From Zea mays (lineage: Eukaryota; Streptophyta; Magnoliopsida; Poales; Poaceae): a stretch of 64,000 nt of DNA. Every line of letters begins with the position of its first letter. Within the stretch, counting starts at the first letter, position 1. The notes under the pieces are model-generated. The model was given only the letters and a program-made list of their open reading frames with translations. It was not told where the DNA came from and did not search any database. The stretch spans positions 115,601,982-115,665,981 of the forward strand of contig NC_050097.1 in NCBI RefSeq assembly GCF_902167145.1, written 5' to 3'. Of the stretch, positions 54,307-64,000 are shown piece after piece. The translations under genes were made by a program, and so were the position numbers.

Positions 54307-55113
54307 AAAGTGTAAATTACTCCCTTCACCTATGGATAATGTTTGTATAACTCCTAAACTATTTTCATTCAATTTAACCCACACCATATATTTGAGTTGG
54401 TTCAATCTACCCCTTAACAATATTTATCTTTTTTATTTTTTATGTATAAATTAAGTTCTCGGTTCAAAATTTATTGTTTAGTAACTAATGCCATAACTTA
54501 GCCTAGAGAAATATATTATGATTTTTAAAATTATTTGATGGGTTAAAGATTACATAATATAATAAATTTAATAGTACAAAACTAAATATGAAATAATGCT
54601 AAAAAAATTTAACGTATTTTTCTAACATAAGTTATGGTGTTCTAAATCATCTTAGAAAATATGAACTCGAAATTGAACTTTTATGTGGAGAAACAAAAAA
54701 GACAAATCCCCTTAATAAAAGATGCCGTTTTGTTTCTCCATGTAATAGTTCAATTTCAAGTTCACATTCTCGGAGGTAATTGAGGAAATCATAAACTATG
54801 TAAAAAAATATGTTAAGAATTTTTATCAATATTTCATATTTAGTTTTGTACCGTTAAAGTTATTGTAGTATCTGATCTTTAACCTACCAAAATAATTTTG
54901 AAAACCATAATACATTTTATAGCCTAAACTATGACATTAGCTACTAAATAATAAATTTTGACTAGAAACATAAAGAAATAAAAAAAGAGAAAAGTTGTTA
55001 AGGGATAGATTGAACCAACTCAAACATACCAAGGGGTAAATTAAACAAAAAAAGTTAAGAGGGTAATATGAACATCGTCCATATGATGAGGGGAGTAATT
55101 TAGACTTTTTACT
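54307..55113. repeat. Long foldback (inverted repeat) element, about 0.8 kb
   Basis: The left arm from 54307 (AAGTGTAAATTACTCCCTTC) is matched in inverted order by the right arm ending 55113 (GGGAGTAATTTAGACTTTTT). ATTTGAGTTGGTTCAATCTA in the left pairs with TAGATTGAACCAACTCAAAC in the right. The inner stretch GAAATTGAACTTTTATGTGG pairs with CCATGTAATAGTTCAATTTC. Arms of roughly 390 bases meet at a loop near 54700-54725. No coding capacity and no certain target duplication. A transcript would form a long hairpin. Confidence 0.85.
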
Positions 55114-55731
55114 TTAATTAATGATGTTTTACTTCACGTTCTAGATCTATATATACCAGCCATTTGATTTGGTACCTGCAACTTTTTATTTTATGTTTTA
55201 CACCAATCCCTAGATCTGCCCACATTTGACTACTTTTGATGTTTTACATCACGTTCTTGATCTATCCGGCTGCCATTTGGTATATAAAGCCGGAGCTCTA
55301 GATCCACGCGCCATTTGGTATCTACACACACAGCGTTATATAAACCTGACGAATTGAATGGTGACGAAGAAAAGCTAGCATAACGTGTATCATATTATTT
55401 GTACGCCAACACTTTCAGAAATAAAATAGAATACGCGTGTAACCACCCTGTGGGCACATACACACGTATCTTTGTATGATCACGATGAGTCGTAAAGATA
55501 ACACAGTTTTAATACTAGTTATTTTTTACACACAAGCTGCATGTAATATTTGGCACGGGGGTTCTATACATATAAATAATGCTCTCTGATATATGACACG
55601 ATTGCTCGAATCAGTAGTGTAAATTCAACTATGTATGTTTCTCCTTTTACCCTCGTAAACTATGAATGATATCTACAGTGTATAGAAAATATATGATGTA
55701 ATGGATAGTATAAGATTCGTATGGCCTTTAT
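55114..55731. other. Intergenic with a local duplicated phrase
   Basis: GATGTTTTACTTCACGTTCT near 55123 recurs as GATGTTTTACATCACGTTCT near 55239, each followed by GATCTAT and GCCATTTG motifs. TATATAAAGCC at 55286-55296 is a TATA-like element, but no gene follows it. Confidence 0.5.
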
Positions 55732-56746
55732 CTCTACCAAAATCCAACTCTATGCCGAGTGTTTTAGTGCCAAACAAAAACGCTCACCCACCAAAAAAAA
55801 CCCGGCAAAAAAACGCTTTGTCCAATGTTTTCTTACACTTGGTAAAAAAAACTTTTTTGACGATTGTTTTTTCCGACACTAGACAATATTTAAATCACAA
55901 TTTGAAGTAGTAAATTAATTCAAATTAAAAAGATTTCAACTACAAAGTCGTATAACTCATCAAAATGTACAATTTTTGTTTTTCTCATTTCTTCGTATGA
56001 TAAAATAAAAGTAAATTTGCTCACAAACTTATATATCTCTCTTGTAGTTTATAAAACTACAAGAGAGACGTATAAGATTTATGAATAATATTTGAACCAC
56101 CATGTATGATGAATAAATGATCAAACAACCAAAATAGAATTTGTAGATCTTGAGAAGCTATAGAGTTTTGTTGTTAGCAACTTTTTGATTTAAAGTCATC
56201 TTGTCAACAAATACTATGTTTGAATTCCAAAAATTTAAAACTCACAATTTTTAAACGGCCTCGGATGGAAAAAACACCAAAATGAAAAGTTGTAGGTCTT
56301 GAAATGTTATGAAACTCCATAGTTGATAACTTCTTGATTTTAAATCATTTTGTCATGGAGAAATAGGTTTGAAGTTTTCAAATTTGAAATTCAAATTTTG
56401 TAATCGACATCAGATGAAGAAACTACCAAAATGAAGTTGTAGACCTCGAAAAGTTATGCAACTTTCTAGTTGAATAATTTTTCATTTGAAGTCATTTAGT
56501 GTCTCACTATCAATTTACACTTGGATTGTTTAATACGTGGGGGAGAAAAACGTAATATAGACACAAGTGAAATATGGGTGAAGTGATGGAGGACGTCACG
56601 TGCGATTGCGATGGCTGGTTGGTATGTCATTCGATTAAAAATTTGTTATTTTTCTAGTTTTTTATTTTTGTTTGCCGACTGTTTTTCAGCAAAAGAGCCA
56701 TTTGTTGAGTGCGGCACTCGACAAAAAGCCGCTGATTTCAGTAGTG
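55732..56746. mobile_element. CACTA miniature A, about 1.0 kb
   Basis: Left end CTCTACCAAAATCCAACTC (decayed CACTACCA...) and right end GCTGATTTCAGTAGTG are inverted. TAT flanks both sides (55729-55731 and 56747-56749). Subterminal TGCCGAGTG / CACTCGAC motifs lie near the ends. The AT-rich interior repeats 'AAAGTTGTAGGTCTTGAAA'-like phrases. It is clearly related to miniature B, 95 bp to the right. No coding capacity. Confidence 0.8.
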
Positions 56747-56841
56747 TATTTACCTAAACCGTCCTTCCATATATATAGTCGCTATATATTCACTGCTCAA
56801 CTATGGTTATTATATTAGCAAAGAAGGTTAGCACCAATTAT

Positions 56842-58176
56842 CACTACTGGAATTTGGCTCTTTGCCGAGTGCCAAGTTCTTTGCCGAGTGTTTTTTTCGG
56901 GCAGTCGGCAAAGAAGCTCTTTGCGGAGTGCCACGCAAAAAAATCCTCAGTAAAAGAAAACACTCAGCGAAGAAGCTCTTTGCCGAGTGCTTTTTTCCAA
57001 CACTAGGCAAAGACAATTTAAAAATCACATTTTAAAGCAGTAAATTAATTCAAATAAAAAAGTTTTCAACTACAAATTTGTATAACTCATCATGATGTAC
57101 AATTTATATATTGAACATTTCTTCATATGACAAAATAAAAATAAAATTGTTCATAAAACCTATATATCTCATAGTTTATGAAACTACGAGAGAGATGTAT
57201 AGAATTTGTGCATATTGTTAGAACCATCATATGAGATGAACAAATGACTAAACAACCAAAATAAACTTTGTAGATCTTGAGAAGTTATAGAAGTTTGTAG
57301 TTGACAACTTTTTCATTTGAAGTCATATTGTCAACGAAAACTACGTCTGAATTTAAAAAAATAAAATTTGAATTTTAAAAACGACCTCGAAAGAAAAAAT
57401 CACCAACATGAAAGTTGTAGATATTGAAGAGTTATGAAACTTTGTAGTTGACAATGTTTTGGTTTGAAATCATCTTGTTATGCAAAACTATGTTTGAATT
57501 TTGCAATTTAAATTTTTCAAACTATCTCGGATGGAAAAACCACCAAAATAAAAGTTGTAGGTCTTAAAATGTAATGAAACTTTGTAATTGACAACCTTTT
57601 GATTTGAAATTATCTTATCATTGAAAAATTTATGTGAAGTTTTCAAATTTAAAATTCAAATTTTGTAAACGGTCTCGGATGTAGAAACTATTAAAATAAA
57701 ACTTGTATATCTCAAAAAGTTATGTAACTTTATAGTTGGTCACATTTTCAAATGAACTCATTTAGTTCCTTAAATAATCAAATTACTCTCGGTTTGTTAT
57801 AGTACATGAGAAATGAAAACGTAATATAGACATAATTGGTGTAGTAGTGTAGTGGTATAGGACGGTATGCGTGAGAGAGAGGTTGCGAATTTGAATCTCA
57901 CCATTTACAAAACATATAACTTTAATTCAAAATAATAATGAAAAATGATAAGGCAATGGGTAAGGTTAAATAGTATGGTATGGTTGGAGAGTTATTCCTA
58001 TAATTTAAAAAATGTTTTGCTGTTTTTTTATTTTTTCGATTCTTATCCCACTCGGCAGAGTCTTTGCCGAGTGTCCGAAAAAAGTACTCGACAAAGAACC
58101 CTTTGCCGATAAAATATTTGCCGAGTGATTTTTGTCGAGTCTTAGACACTCGGTAAAGAACGCGATTCCGGTAGTG
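56842..58176. mobile_element. CACTA miniature B, 1.34 kb
   Basis: Left end CACTACTGGAATTTGGC and right end GCGATTCCGGTAGTG, with TAT on both sides (56839-56841 and 58177-58179). Subterminal CTTTGCCGAGTG motifs at both ends match those of the CACTA element at 13937-21199, which could have supplied the transposase. Interior phrases (AACTACAAATTTGTATAACT and similar) repeat those of miniature A. No coding capacity. Confidence 0.92.
57843..57905 (+). repeat. tRNA-like module inside CACTA miniature B
   Basis: GTGTAGTGGTATAGGACGG (A-box-like) followed after about 25 bases by GGTTGCGAATTTGAATCTC (B-box-like). Same layout as the modules at 13262-13348 and 10522-10592. Confidence 0.45.
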
Positions 58177-58271
58177 TATTACTTATATATATATATTTTT
58201 TGCCAACCAATATATTTCTAATGTTTTCACAATTCCAGAAAATATGTGTAGAGTATTTTTTTGATAAAGGG

Positions 58272-58655
58272 TCAACGTGCACATAATAATTGTAATCTTG
58301 CGGAAATACTTACGTAGTATCTGCAAACCGCTTTTTTAACAAATTTGCCTGTAAAAATAAAGACTTGGGTGCTTTCTATATATGACAGATTTACATGTTC
58401 ATCACAAGTAACCAGATGTTCTTCATCCTTAACTGCCATGGTCTTGTTTTTCCCTAGAAAAAAAAATGTGGCGCTTAGGCACGGTATCGGATGGAAGTAG
58501 TACATCTTCATTATTAGTTTCTGTGCTTGGGTTTCATATACATATCCATCACATAGAAAACTTATATGACATCCCGGCCCTATCCAAATCAAATGGTTCA
58601 TGTCTATATCGAGGTCAACAGTAGTCATTTTGTACCGTCCTCCATATAGATTCAC
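58272..58655 (-). CDS. Hypothetical protein or gene fragment, 127 residues
   Basis: Open frame starting MNLYGGRYKMTTVDLDIDMN, with HISFLCDGYVYETQ and MAVKDEEHLVTCDEHVNLSY. Composition looks like real protein rather than chance sequence, but no family is recognised. The frame may continue upstream past a splice site near 58660 (WVNLYGGRY). Just right of CACTA miniature B; perhaps a relic of a host gene exon. Region 58656-59232 holds no other supported gene. Confidence 0.35.
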   Translation of the reverse strand: MNLYGGRYKMTTVDLDIDMNHLIWIGPGCHISFLCDGYVYETQAQKLIMKMYYFHPIPCLSATFFFLGKNKTMAVKDEEHLVTCDEHVNLSYIESTQVFIFTGKFVKKAVCRYYVSISARLQLLCAR

Positions 58656-59232
58656 CCACTGAAAAAGAAATACACGGGGATCTTCAAATAATAAGGTTCA
58701 TACTAAAGTTCTCATATATCCTCGATATAACCATATATATCTTTGTAATATTAGAGAAATAAGTGACATGCTTCCTTCATATTTAAATAAATTAAATATT
58801 CTAATTCCGAATAAAACAAGCATATAATTCAGATAAATGTCATATATAATCATTGCAGCAATGAACAGTAGCAATTCTAGAACATGTAAACATGTAAAAT
58901 AGCATCTCAGGTCCATCTTATAATTAAACATGGCTTGCAGATGAAGAAGGCAGATTAAACAAATAAACATAATTGTTTATCTTAAACTCTTGCTCTCAAA
59001 ATAGCGGGTTGCTGTAATAAACAGCCCTCCAACGCTAAAAGGTGATCAGAGATCCTCGACTAACGTGACAGTCCTATCTTACCATATCAGGGTTTTATAT
59101 CAGATGTAATAAGCCTAATAATCAAATGTAAATACTAATAGTAAGGAGCTGTGTACTAAATAAAATAACAGAATTTAACACAAGTAAACAGCCTCAACAA
59201 AGAGACATTTAATTAGGCACAAATAATATCAA

Positions 59233-60121
59233 TGTTGAAAATGACAATACACTAAAGCCCAGACTGTCACGTTGTCTCACTACACCGCTATCATCATCGA
59301 GCACACAAATCCGCGCACAACAGTGCAATCACACCCAAGTAATTAATACTAGCAGATTGCACAAAATTAAACAGTAAATAAAGTGAGGCAACGAATAACT
59401 CACAACACGTAGATTGTTTACGTGGGAAGACCAGCTCAGCGAACACAAGGTTCTGTCCCAGAAAACCAATTCTGCCGCCCACGTCCGGGCCTGCACGGCG
59501 GGAGGTTGACGGAGATACTAGAGCCGCTGCCGGAGCCGAGGGAGACGTCCATGGCACCAGCCCGAGAAGACGAACACCGCGCAGCAGAGAGCTCAAGCAC
59601 CAGGCCACGGCGGACAGATATCAGAACAGACAGAGCACCACACAGGTGCACTGGTAGAACAACGGAGCGCAGGAGAACTTCACTGCGCACAAGCAGTGCC
59701 ACCTCCACCTTCTTCCACCAGCAGGATTAACACCAGAACACCAAGAATCGAAGGAATCGACCCAAACCGTGACTGGAACCGAGAGGAGGAATAGGAACAG
59801 AGAGCTGGGATTTTTGGAGAGATCCTGAGCAGGGAGGTTGTCTCCATACTTAAGGAACCGTCCTCGAGGAGGTTGCACAGGGGCCGGCGAAGAGTTCGGC
59901 GAGCACCGAACGAACAGGCTGCTGAGCGCCGCTGCCACGAAAAACTGACTTCCTCCTACGTGAGTACTGTGCACGTCCTTCCAGCCGCTTATCCAACCGG
60001 CTCCTCCACGAGACCTAGGAACCAGCCAATCGGTGGGTTGCTCGGCCAACTGGGCCTTGATGCGGCCCACACGGCTGGCCTGTTCTTTTTTTTAATAAGG
60101 GGAAAATCCCTTAAACAAACA
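59233..60121 (-). repeat. 3' LTR of the copia element (right boundary firmer than left)
   Basis: On the minus strand the LTR begins TGTTTGTTTAAGGGATTTTC at 60121, directly after a polypurine stretch (GGTGGGGATTGC). Its end is uncertain: ...TTTTCAACA at 59233 or ...GATAAACA at 58974 both give TG...CA ends. The partner LTR is beyond the right edge, so neither can be checked here. GC-rich open frames inside (59.4-60.0 kb) are leader-like, not genes. Confidence 0.55.
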
Positions 60122-60133
60122 GCAATCCCCACC
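60122..60133 (-). other. Polypurine tract of the copia element
   Basis: Minus strand GGTGGGGATTGC immediately before the LTR start. The 530 bases between it and the RNase H stop (60122-60666) are untranslated; a TATATAAA at 60180-60187 (minus) lies there without an obvious gene. Confidence 0.6.
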
Positions 60134-60666
60134 ATTTTCACTCTTATTTTCTGATCAATGTCATTGAGCTCCCGTACTGTTTATATACTTTTTTCGGCAG
60201 AGGTACTTGTTAGGTTTGAACCAAAGCCTATCCCAGTGTACTCCAACCCTGCACGAGTAAGCGGAGGACTACGCCTTGATTCACAAACCCTAGTGTGAGA
60301 ATCTTCGCACAAAAGGCACATAGTACTAGGCAGATTATCTGCTTCTCTTACGGGGCAGGGCGTTACGGTCATGCCCTTTAATATCTATTCATGAACTCAC
60401 TAGAGAGAAAACCCCATTCTCTCCCGGACTGTGACCCCACAGTCAGCTCATATAGGTGAAATCATTAAGGAAATTCTGTAGGACAATTTCCCTGCTTATA
60501 GCATTGACTTCATTAAGAGTATATCGCTCACCTTCCATACAGACAGAGCACAACAGCTCATGAGACTCTTTATCTTTTGTGCTCTTGGTTTCACAGTGCT
60601 TCGTTTCCTGGAGCCTGGATCTCGGGATCTCCGGTCACACAGGACAGTTATCCGCAGTTGAAACCG

Positions 60667-61217
60667 CTAACAGGGTACGAGTCCCATTCCAATGCACGCT
60701 TCTTGGATTGGCTTTTGAGCCAGTCCTTTGGTGAAAGGATCAGCAAGGTTCCTTTCAGACTTGATGTAATCTACTATTATTACACTCGTCTCTCTAGCAT
60801 GCCGATATGAATCAAGTCGTCTTCTGATATGCCTCGAGGATTTTTGGTTGTCCTTTCTACTGTTCACTTTCAGCAACACAGAAGTGTTGTCACAGTATAC
60901 TAGGACAGCCGGTATTGGCTTTGCTAGCATTGGAAGGTCTGACAACAGGTCTCTCAACCATTCAGCCTCCAATGCTGCTGAATCAAGTGCAACTAATTTA
61001 GCCTCCTTGGTGGAACGTGTCGACATTGATTGTTTAGACGATCTCCATGACACGGCCCCACCAGCTAAAGTGAACACATAGCCACTTGTAGACTTCATTT
61101 GATCTGAGTCAGAGATCTAGTTTGCATCACTGAATCCTTCAAGTACTGACGGAAATCCGGTATATTTAATACCAAGATTCATCGCTCCCTTCAAACACCG
61201 AAGCACTCTGTACAAGG
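60667..61217 (-). pseudogene. pol: Copia RNase H domain
   Basis: Reads KYTGFPSVLEGFSDAN, a stop where Trp is expected, then [40 protein letters not shown] and [11 protein letters not shown], ending [20 protein letters not shown]. These are the copia RNase H blocks with the D-E-D type active site (SDAN, STKEAE-like region, CDNTS). RNase H removes the RNA strand after reverse transcription. Joined to RT upstream through a frameshift near 61240. Confidence 0.9.
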
Positions 61218-62475
61218 CTACCCAGAGTCTATCTCCTGGACTGGCCGAATAACGGCCAGTCTGCATACTGCATATGAGATATCTGGTCTAGTTACACTGC
61301 TCAGGTACATGAGAGATCCGATGATCTGCGAATATAGTAGCTGGTTCACAGGCTCACCTTCATATTTACTGAGCGTGTAGGATGGATCATAGGGCGTGGT
61401 GACTGGTTTACAGTCCATATGTCCAAAGCGAGTCAGGACCTTTTCCACATAATGGGATTGTGACAAAGTAATCCCATCCTCACCCTTTATTAGCTTGATG
61501 TTCAATATTACATCAGCTTCACCCAAGTCCTTCATATCAAAGTTCTTGGACAGGAATATTTTTGTCTCCATGATAGCCTCCAAATCGGTCCCAAATATCA
61601 ATATATCATCAATGTATAAACACATGATGACACCTTTGCCCCCAGAGAAGCGATAATACACACACTTGTCGGCTTCGTTTACACAAAACCCGGCAGTGGT
61701 CAGAGTATTATTAAACTTCTCATGCTATTGTCTGGGAGCTTTCTTAAGACCGTATAAGGATTTAATCAAGCGACACACTTTGCTCTCTTGTCTTTTAACC
61801 ACAAATCCTTCTGGTTGCTGCATATAAATTTCCTCTTCCAGCTCTCCATTTAGGAATACTGTCTTTACGTCCATTTGATGAACAAAAAGTTTATAAGCAG
61901 CTGCCAGTGCTAAAAGCACACGGATTGTGGGCAATCGAGCCACCGGAGAATAAGTATCAAAATAATCCTCCTCTTTCTTCTGAGTAAAACCCTTAGCCAC
62001 AAGACGGGCCTTGTACTTTTCAATAGTACCATCGGGTCTCCTCTTCCTCCTAAAGATCCATTTGCAGCCCACAGGCTTGCAACCAGCTGGGAGATCAGTT
62101 ATCTCCCAAGTTCCGTTCGAGATGATTGAATCCATCTCGCTACGGACAGCCTCCCTCCAGTACTCTGCATCCGGAGATGTATATGCCTCTATGAGGGAGC
62201 GTGGTTCTTCATCCACTAGATAGATAATATAATCATCACCCAGAGACTTTTTAGTCCTTTGTCTCTTTCTCCTCCTTAACTCCAAATCTGGAGTCTGGTC
62301 ATTGACACTCGAGGGCAGAGAATATGTCTGAGATGGACCATTTGGGGCTACTACTTCCTTATCCCGCATAGGGAAGATGCTCTCAAAGAATGTCACATAC
62401 CGAGACTCCATGATTACATTTATAGCAACTTCGCTTGTCTCAGAATGGACCACTAGAAATCTATAAGCTGCACTG
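61218..62475 (-). pseudogene. pol: Copia reverse transcriptase
   Basis: Begins after the integrase with FPMRDKEVVAPNG, then WREAVRSEMDSIISNGTWEI, GCKWIFRRKRRPDGTIEKYK and FVHQMDVKTVFLNGELEEEI (first catalytic Asp). KSLYGLKKAPRQ is followed by a stop replacing Trp at 61725. After it come CLYIDDILIFGTDLEAIMET (YIDD, two catalytic Asp) and RPDISYAVCRLA, then a frameshift. All RT blocks A-E are present. Confidence 0.92.
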
Positions 62476-63411
62476 TTATGTGCATAACCCAGGAAGACAG
62501 TCTACGGTCTTAGGGCCTAACTTTCTCTTCTTCGGCAACGGGACATTCACCTTTGCAAGGCAACCCCAAGTCCGAAGATGCGAAAGATCTGGCTTCCTTC
62601 CTTTAAATCCTTCATAGGGTGTGGCCTCACGGTTGCGAGGCGGCACCCTGTTCAGGACATAGCACACCGTGAGTACTGCCTCGCCCCACCAGATGTCAGG
62701 CATCCCCGAACTTTGCAACAAAGCATTTGCTAAGTCACACACTGTTCGGTTCTTCCTTTCAGCTACCCCATTTGACTGAGGTGAATATGGAGCGGTGGTT
62801 TCATGAATGATTCCACACTCTTTGCAGTACTCATCAAAAAGGTTGGAAAGGTATTCACCTCCTCTATCAGACTGGAGCCTTTTAATTTTCTTGTCTAACT
62901 GGTTTTCAACTTCAGTCTTATAGATCTTAAAGTGTTCTAGTGCCTCATCTTTAGTTCTGAGTAAGTAAATATAACAGAACCTGGTAGCATCATCTATCAA
63001 GGTAAGAAAGTATCTTTTACCGCCTTTTGTGATTATACCATTTATCTCACAGATATCTGAGTGAATTAGTTCTAAAGGAGTGGTACTTCTGCCTTCAACC
63101 GTATGAAACGGTTTTCTAGGCTGCTTAGCTTGCACACATATACCACATTTTACACCTTTAACATGTTTATATTCAAGAATTAAAGACATGTCACTTAATC
63201 TCTTAATGGCCTCAAAATTCACATGACACAAACAGGAATGCCATATATTATTAATGGAATCGTTATTACAGACCACATTAACATGGTAAGAAGAATGATT
63301 ATTCAAAACAGAAAGACGGAACAAACCGCCTGACTCATATGACTTTCCAACAAAAGTACCAAACTTAGACAGGACCACTTTATTAGACTCAAACACTAAT
63401 TTGAGACCCTG
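62476..63411 (-). pseudogene. pol: Copia integrase (GAG-pre-integrase and rve core)
   Basis: The N-terminal zinc region reads HSCLCHVNFEAIKRLS with KCGICVQAKQ; the usual WHxRLGH has become HSCLCH, so one ligand neighbourhood is altered. The catalytic core has HSDICEI (D), LTLIDDATRF, QSDRGGEYLSNLFDEYCKEC (D) and GVAERKNRTV (E), the DDE triad that joins cDNA to the genome. An in-frame stop (63412-63414) precedes it and a one-base loss near 62503 ends the frame (KTVDCLPGL). Confidence 0.92.
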
Positions 63412-64000
63412 TCAACATAGCAGCGACACTGATATGAGGTTCCGGCTCATCGATGGCACATAGAGTACGTCCTTCAGCACGAGCGTCATTCCTGAAGTTA
63501 ACTTCAGGTAGACCTGTCCAGTACCTCGAACTGCTGCCGGAACACCATTTCCCATCAACACTGGTGCGCTGCTGAATCCCTGGAATGAAGAGAACATGGA
63601 TCGATCAGCACAAATATGAACAGTAGCACCGGAATCCATCCACCAGTCATCTGATGGACTTGCCATAAAGGCCTGAGGTGCATACCCTGGGGTGGAGTTA
63701 ACCACCACGTTCCCTTCTTTGCGCTGAGGTGGAGGACCTTTTCCCTTCCTAAGTTTGCACCTCCGAGCTGTATGCCCGGAGACACCACAAACGTAGCAGA
63801 TAAAGTCCTCCTTTTTCTTCTTTATCTTTTTGGATTTAGGTTGGTTCAGATTCTTCTATGGAGAGTTCTTCTTCTTCTTCTGGAATTTTCTATCTCCACC
63901 CTTCTCAACAACGTGAGCCTGGAGTTGCTGGGATGGCTTGTTACTGGACCTTGCATGCTCTTCCACATTTATTGCAGCTGACAACTCAGTGAGAGTCATT
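63412..64000 (-). pseudogene. gag-pol: Copia gag C-terminus (zinc knuckle) and protease
   Basis: At the window edge the minus strand reads MTLTELSAAINVEEHARSSN, the end of gag. A stop near 63857 follows, then EDFICYVCGVSGHTARRCKL (CX2CX4HX4C knuckle, about 63770-63815). Protease: DDWWMDSGATVHIC (catalytic DSG, about 63630), LMGNGVPAAVRGTG and LKDVLYVPSMSRNLISVSLL, ending at the stop 63412-63414. Same frame as integrase. Confidence 0.92.

Larger units (their letters stand above)
59233..64000 (-). mobile_element. Ty1/copia LTR retrotransposon, 3' part
   Basis: Minus-strand order is end of gag with zinc knuckle, protease, integrase, RT, RNase H, polypurine tract and 3' LTR. Integrase before RT is the defining copia order. 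The gag start and 5' LTR lie beyond 64000. Stops and frame changes in every domain show that it is inactive. The lineage is not settled; LTR start and RT motifs are compatible with Tork- or Ale-like plant copia. Confidence 0.9.

Noticed and set aside
59422..60154. GC-rich open frames in the copia 3' LTR region
   Set aside because: They lie in the LTR; no homology to a known domain is visible and they conflict with LTR structure.
1..64000. CRISPR arrays, bacterial operons, phage or plasmid genes
   Set aside because: No regularly spaced repeats with unique spacers, no operon-like coding density; all recognisable genes are plant or plant-transposon type with introns.

Overview
This 64 kb window reads as nuclear DNA of a grass (Poaceae). 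Almost all of it is transposable elements, many inserted inside one another. The evidence is Ty3/gypsy and Ty1/copia polyproteins, En/Spm (CACTA), PIF/Harbinger and hAT genes of plant type, a Tourist-like MITE with TTA target duplications, GT-AG introns and a plant CYP71-type P450. A panicoid grass (sorghum, maize, sugarcane or Miscanthus type) is likely, but that is inference. I see no bacterial, organellar or viral-genome segment, no CRISPR array and no intact rRNA or tRNA gene.

Layout. 1-7397 is the 5' part of a minus-strand Tekay-like gypsy element: RT, protease, nucleocapsid, gag, an upstream ORF0, primer binding site and a roughly 4 kb LTR. It lies inside an antisense gene (7398-8749, own TATA box) of a plus-strand Tat-like gypsy element whose polypurine tract and 3' LTR are at 9220-9820. 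10.3-11.5 kb holds a minisatellite, a tRNA-like module and a broken PP2C phosphatase gene. From 12.1 to 21.8 kb an old minus-strand BAHD acyltransferase gene has been split into at least five pieces. The insertions are small MITEs, a short CACTA derivative and a 7.3 kb autonomous-type CACTA element (13937-21199, GTG target duplication). That CACTA carries TNP2 and TNP1-like genes and itself holds a hAT element (14798-17133, 8 bp target duplication).

22121-44544 appears to be a second, very large CACTA element. It carries a TNP2 gene with DUF4218/DUF4216-type tail, a second gene ending in a Ulp1-like cysteine protease, an acidic ORF and, unusually, a PIF/Harbinger DDE transposase with its Myb-like partner. 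Clusters of hairpin-forming GGCGGTT modules lie at both ends and between the gene blocks. A gypsy element with no coding capacity (29409-36206, both LTRs present) interrupts its TNP2 gene.

45-48 kb holds old LTR remnants. 48560-50478 is a CYP71-type cytochrome P450 on the minus strand, with two exons, a TATA box and two apparent frameshifts. It is the only near-complete host-type gene. 50.6-55.7 kb holds duplicated repeats, a GC-rich gene fragment and an approximately 800 bp foldback hairpin. Two sister CACTA miniatures, both with TAT target duplications, sit at 55732-56746 and 56842-58176. The window ends in a minus-strand Ty1/copia element: 3' LTR about 59.2-60.1 kb, then RNase H, RT, integrase, protease and the end of gag running off the right edge.

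How it fits together: no multi-gene host pathway is visible. The genes that work together do so within elements (gag-pol of retroelements, TNP2 with TNP1-like proteins, Harbinger DDE with Myb-like). Nearly every element gene carries in-frame stops or frameshifts. Boundaries and domain calls were read by eye; no database search was run.
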